Shown here one piece after another: positions 6,982 to 8,778 of a stretch of 8,778 nt of DNA (within the stretch, counting starts at the first letter, position 1; every line of letters begins with the position of its first letter). Source of the DNA: Pseudomonadota bacterium. Lineage in GTDB: Bacteria > Pseudomonadota > Gammaproteobacteria > Xanthomonadales > Xanthomonadaceae. A program made the position numbers and the translations under genes. The notes beneath the pieces were generated by a model. It was not told the DNA's origin. It saw only the letters and a list, made by a program, of their open reading frames with translations, and searched no databases. Location: the NCBI GenBank assembly GCA_023395465.1, contig JAEWZE010000267.1, forward strand, positions 1 to 8,778. The letters run 5' to 3'.

Positions 6982-7203
6982 GACGTTCTGCCGTGGGAGG
7001 TATTGCCAACCGATCCTACGCGGCGGCATGTCAAGCCGATGCCTGCATGCCGCGGGCATCCGGTCGCCGCTGCGCGCCCGATGCCTCGCGTTCAGCAGTG
7101 CGCGCGTCGCGCCCTGGACGAGCTTCGGCTGGCGGCGCGAGGGGTCACGCCGGCGCAACGCGGCCTGCGCTATCAATCGCCTCCCCGAACGCGAGACACG
7201 CCC
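6982..7203. promoter_or_regulatory. 222-base divergent intergenic region with an inverted repeat
   Basis: No credible gene is seen between the DUF3247 gene (-) and the small ETFPASDP gene (+). An 8-bp perfect inverted repeat, GCGGCATG (7023-7030) and CATGCCGC (7046-7053) with a 15-base spacer, lies about 45 bases upstream of the DUF3247 start and is a candidate operator. A TTGACA lies on the minus strand at 7029-7034 but no matching -10 is found at a normal distance. Confidence 0.35.
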
Positions 7204-7377
7204 ATGAGCCGCGACCGCAAGGATCCCCCGAAGTCCCCGCCCGACCGCGACGAGTCGCCGACCGAACGCGCCGTGCGCAAGGATCGCGAAAGCGAGAACC
7301 AGGACGAGGCGCTGGAAGAGACGTTCCCGGCCAGCGATCCGGTGTCGCCCTTCATTCCGGCGAAGAGGCCCGACTGA
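7204..7377 (+). CDS. Small disordered ETFPASDP-motif protein
   Basis: A 57-residue, highly charged protein ending in ENQDEALEETFPASDPVSPFIPAKRPD. The QDEALEETFPASDP.SP signature occurs in a widespread family of short uncharacterised proteins of proteobacteria, always near the C-terminus after a Lys/Arg/Glu/Pro-rich variable part, as here (KDPPKSPPDRDESPTERAVRKDRESE). No membrane segment, signal or catalytic residue is visible; the protein is probably unfolded alone and may act by binding a partner through the acidic/aromatic motif. That role is inference. The ATG is preceded only by a weak GAGA. The next gene starts two bases after its TGA, so they are likely one operon. Confidence 0.78.
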   Translation: MSRDRKDPPKSPPDRDESPTERAVRKDRESENQDEALEETFPASDPVSPFIPAKRPD

Positions 7378-7379
7378 GC

Positions 7380-7943
7380 ATGGCCGGTGGGGACGCCCCC
7401 ACCGCGCTGCTGGTCATCGACATGATCAGCCTGCTGGACTTCCCGCAGGCGGAGCGGATGACACCGCGCGCCGTGGCGGTCGCCAGGAAGATCCAGCGGC
7501 TGCGGCGCGGCTTCCACGACCGCGACTGGCCGGTCGTGTTCGCCAACGACAACTTCGCCCGCTGGCGTTCGGACTTCCACGAGCAGGTGGCGATGGCAGT
7601 CCACGAAGGCGGCACGCCCGCCGACATCGCCAGCCGCCTGGATCCGGGCCCGCGCGACCACTTCGTGCTCAAGCCGAAGCGCTCGGCCTTTCTGGCCACG
7701 CCGCTGGGGGTGTTGCTGGCCAAGCTGGGGGTGCGCCGCCTGCTGCTGACCGGCATGGCGCTGGAGGGTTGCGTGCTGGCCACCGCGATCGACGCGCATT
7801 CGCGGGAGTTCGAGGTGGCCGTGGTGCGCGATGCGGTGGCCGGGCTGCCGGAACTCGCCGCCCCTTCGCTGAAGGTGCTGGAGGGTTCCGGCGTGGCGCG
7901 GCTGGTCGCAAGCCGCGCGGCCCTGGGCTGGGCTGCGGGCTGA
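7380..7943 (+). CDS. Isochorismatase-family cysteine hydrolase
   Basis: A 187-residue alpha/beta hydrolase of the isochorismatase/nicotinamidase superfamily, which cleaves amide or vinyl-ether bonds with an Asp-Lys-Cys triad. Visible: first strand ALLVIDMISLLDF with catalytic Asp14, WPVVFANDNF (50-59), the HFVLKPKRSAF block with Lys98 as catalytic lysine, LGVRRLLLTGMALEGCVLATA with nucleophile Cys131 (residues 116-136), and the late strand EVAVVRDAVAG. The GMALEGCV context corresponds to the usual G...D.CV / G...N.CV elbow with Glu in the middle. The metal-binding His/Asp set of nicotinamidases is not clearly present, so a nicotinamidase call is not supported and the substrate is unknown. The ATG at 7380 is two bases after the TGA of the ETFPASDP gene with only a distant GAAGAGG, so it probably relies on translational coupling. 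Confidence 0.9.
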   Translation: MAGGDAPTALLVIDMISLLDFPQAERMTPRAVAVARKIQRLRRGFHDRDWPVVFANDNFARWRSDFHEQVAMAVHEGGTPADIASRLDPGPRDHFVLKPKRSAFLATPLGVLLAKLGVRRLLLTGMALEGCVLATAIDAHSREFEVAVVRDAVAGLPELAAPSLKVLEGSGVARLVASRAALGWAAG

Positions 7944-8117
7944 GGCGCCCTGCAAGATCCTGCCGGCGCACCTTCATGGGACGAACGGACTCAATAACGA
8001 CAGTTTGGCAAAAGATCCGCGCAAATCCTGCCGTTTTCAGCGACGTCCGGAGCCAATTGACAAAATTTTACAGCGTTCACGCTATGGTGACGCACCCATC
8101 CGCAACTGAAGACCCTG
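7944..8117. other. 174-base intergenic stretch, AT-richer in its second half
   Basis: From about 7990 to 8075 the base composition drops visibly in GC compared with the rest of the window, with runs such as AAAA, TTTT and AAAATTTT. No gene is seen. A short imperfect stem (GCGCC 7945-7949 with GGCGC 7965-7969) follows the hydrolase stop and may aid termination. The rest appears to be the upstream control region of the 56-aa gene. Confidence 0.5.
8057..8088 (+). promoter_or_regulatory. Candidate promoter of the 56-aa basic protein gene
   Basis: A perfect -35 consensus TTGACA (8057-8062) is followed by an AT-rich stretch and TATGGT (8083-8088). The 20-base spacer is longer than the usual 16-18, so either the -10 is atypical or another element is used. 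Distance to the ATG at 8118 is compatible with a short 5' leader of about 20-25 bases. Confidence 0.5.
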
Positions 8118-8288
8118 ATGGCGCCCAAGACCAACAACACCGTTCTCCGCAAGTCCGGCAAGTCCGGCGGCAAGCAGACTGCCTCCCTCACCCGCGAGCA
8201 GATCGAGGACCACATGGCCGCGTTCCGCAAGGCCGGTGGCAAGATCGAGAAGCTCGGCAATACCAATACGTTCAAGAAGATCGGCTGA
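8118..8288 (+). CDS. 56-aa basic protein of unknown function
   Basis: Reads MAPKTNNTVLRKSGKSGGKQ... to ...GKIEKLGNTNTFKKIG. It has a Lys/Arg/Gly/Ser-rich, probably disordered N-terminal third and a predicted amphipathic helix (TREQIEDHMAAFRKAGG, 26-41) followed by a GKIEKLGNTNTF turn/strand. The helix followed by GG-K-[IV]-x-x-LGNT resembles small proteobacterial proteins of unknown function in which F..AGG.I..LGNT is the conserved part; nucleic-acid binding is plausible from charge but not shown. Codon use is typical of the neighbouring genes (mostly AAG, CGC, GGC), supporting a real gene. The ATG is preceded by a modest GAAGA, and the upstream DNA carries the best -35 element of the window. 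It is convergent with the dipeptidase gene, 16 bases away. Confidence 0.75.
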   Translation: MAPKTNNTVLRKSGKSGGKQTASLTREQIEDHMAAFRKAGGKIEKLGNTNTFKKIG

Positions 8289-8304
8289 GTCCGGTCGGCC
8301 GGTC

Positions 8305-8778
8305 CTAGCGGATCGGCACATCGTGGAAGATCGCCGGTGGCGGCTCCATCCGGAAGCTGTAGTGCCACCACTCCAAGGGATAGTTCTCGAAGCCGTGCCG
8401 CGCCATGGCGTCGCGAAGCCGCGTGCGGTTTTCACGCTGCGCCGGCGTGATGCCGGGGTGGTCGGTATTGGCACGAGGATCGAAGAAGTCGAAGGCCGTG
8501 CCCATGTCGAGCGGCGCGCACTGCCCGCTGCGGCAGTCCAGCACGGTCAGGTCCACCGTCGCGCCCTTGCTGTGGCCGGAGCGGTCGGCAATGTAGCCCG
8601 GCACCAGGCTGGCCTTGTCGAGTGCCGGGTAGTACTCGGACTTGGTGGACTGGTCGCTGGCATCCGCGGCCCAGCGCACGAACTGCCGCACGGCGCGCGC
8701 CGGCCGGTAGCAGTCGAAGATCCGCAGGCGCAGCCCCTGCGGGCGCAGTTCCCGTTCGACGTCGCGCAAGGCCTCGGC
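8305..8778 (-). CDS. VanX/DdpX-like D-Ala-D-Ala dipeptidase (M15 family), 5' end outside window
   Basis: Zinc dipeptidase of the M15D type, which hydrolyses D-alanyl-D-alanine; chromosomal members are thought to recycle cell-wall dipeptide rather than give vancomycin resistance. The frame is open through the right edge, and sequence before the first possible start (TTG at 8769) already fits the family, so the N-terminal part is missing. Visible in the 154 residues counted from that TTG: FDCYRPARAV with the transition-state Arg22, zinc ligands His66 and Asp73 in SGHSKGATVDLTV, GTAFDFFDPRANTDH, and EWWHYS with the general base Glu133 and third zinc ligand His136. All catalytic residues are therefore present. 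The C-terminus ends soon after with a TAG at 8305-8307. A signal peptide or lipobox, common in periplasmic members, would lie outside the window and cannot be judged. Confidence 0.93.
   Translation of the reverse strand, partial: AEALRDVERELRPQGLRLRIFDCYRPARAVRQFVRWAADASDQSTKSEYYPALDKASLVPGYIADRSGHSKGATVDLTVLDCRSGQCAPLDMGTAFDFFDPRANTDHPGITPAQRENRTRLRDAMARHGFENYPLEWWHYSFRMEPPPAIFHDVPIR

Noticed and set aside
7029..7034. Minus-strand TTGACA as promoter of the DUF3247 gene
   Set aside because: No acceptable -10 hexamer lies 16-18 bases downstream of it.
8007..8020. GG-N10-GC pattern like a sigma-54 promoter
   Set aside because: Only the TGGCA half is good; the -12 half reads CCGC rather than TTGC, so it is likely chance.
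8305..8778. VanX-like gene as part of a vancomycin resistance cluster
   Set aside because: No VanH, VanA-type ligase or VanRS genes are nearby; the neighbours are housekeeping or stress genes, and such dipeptidases are common in Gram-negative chromosomes.

Overview
The window is high-GC chromosomal DNA that reads like a gammaproteobacterium of the Xanthomonadaceae/Lysobacteraceae (Luteimonas, Lysobacter or Pseudoxanthomonas type). This is inferred from base composition, gene dense layout and an Sm-like DUF3247 gene, a family I know from Xanthomonas. No rRNA, tRNA, insertion sequence, integrase, phage gene or CRISPR array was seen. It looks like ordinary core/accessory chromosome rich in stress-associated genes.

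Layout. (1) Bases 1-479 (+): 3' part of a small two-helix membrane protein. (2) 500-2916 (-): cydB and cydA, a complete short-Q-loop (CIO-type) cytochrome bd quinol oxidase, with overlapping stop/start. (3) 2964-3338 (-): a short chimeric ORF made of the N-terminus of a Rieske-type FAD oxidoreductase joined to one membrane helix, probably a pseudogene or deletion scar. (4) 3550-4650 (-): a BON-domain protein with a long low-complexity N-terminus, translationally overlapped with (5) 4643-5506 (-): a YghA/GSP39-like short-chain dehydrogenase. (6) 5661-5951 (+): a small lipoprotein, directly followed in the same frame by (7) 5952-6602 (+): a UdgX-type uracil-DNA glycosylase. (8) 6679-6981 (-): DUF3247 Sm-like protein, convergent with udgX across a strong hairpin. 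(9) 7204-7377 and 7380-7943 (+): a 57-aa ETFPASDP-type disordered protein and an isochorismatase-family hydrolase, 2 bases apart. (10) 8118-8288 (+): a 56-aa basic protein with a TTGACA-containing AT-richer upstream region. (11) 8305-8778 (-): a VanX/DdpX-like D-Ala-D-Ala dipeptidase, running off the right edge.

How they fit together. The oxidase supports respiration at low oxygen or under inhibitors. The SDR/BON pair, lipoprotein/UdgX pair and ETFPASDP/hydrolase pair resemble the small stress-response operons common in soil and plant-associated proteobacteria: osmotic/general stress, damaged-base repair and envelope maintenance. The functional link between these units is inference from adjacency. 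I found no convincing evidence of a wholly new multi-gene system. The most unusual points are the FAD-oxidoreductase chimera upstream of cydA, the in-frame lipoprotein-TGA-ATG-udgX arrangement with a variant UdgX active loop, and the basic 56-aa protein behind its own AT-richer promoter region.
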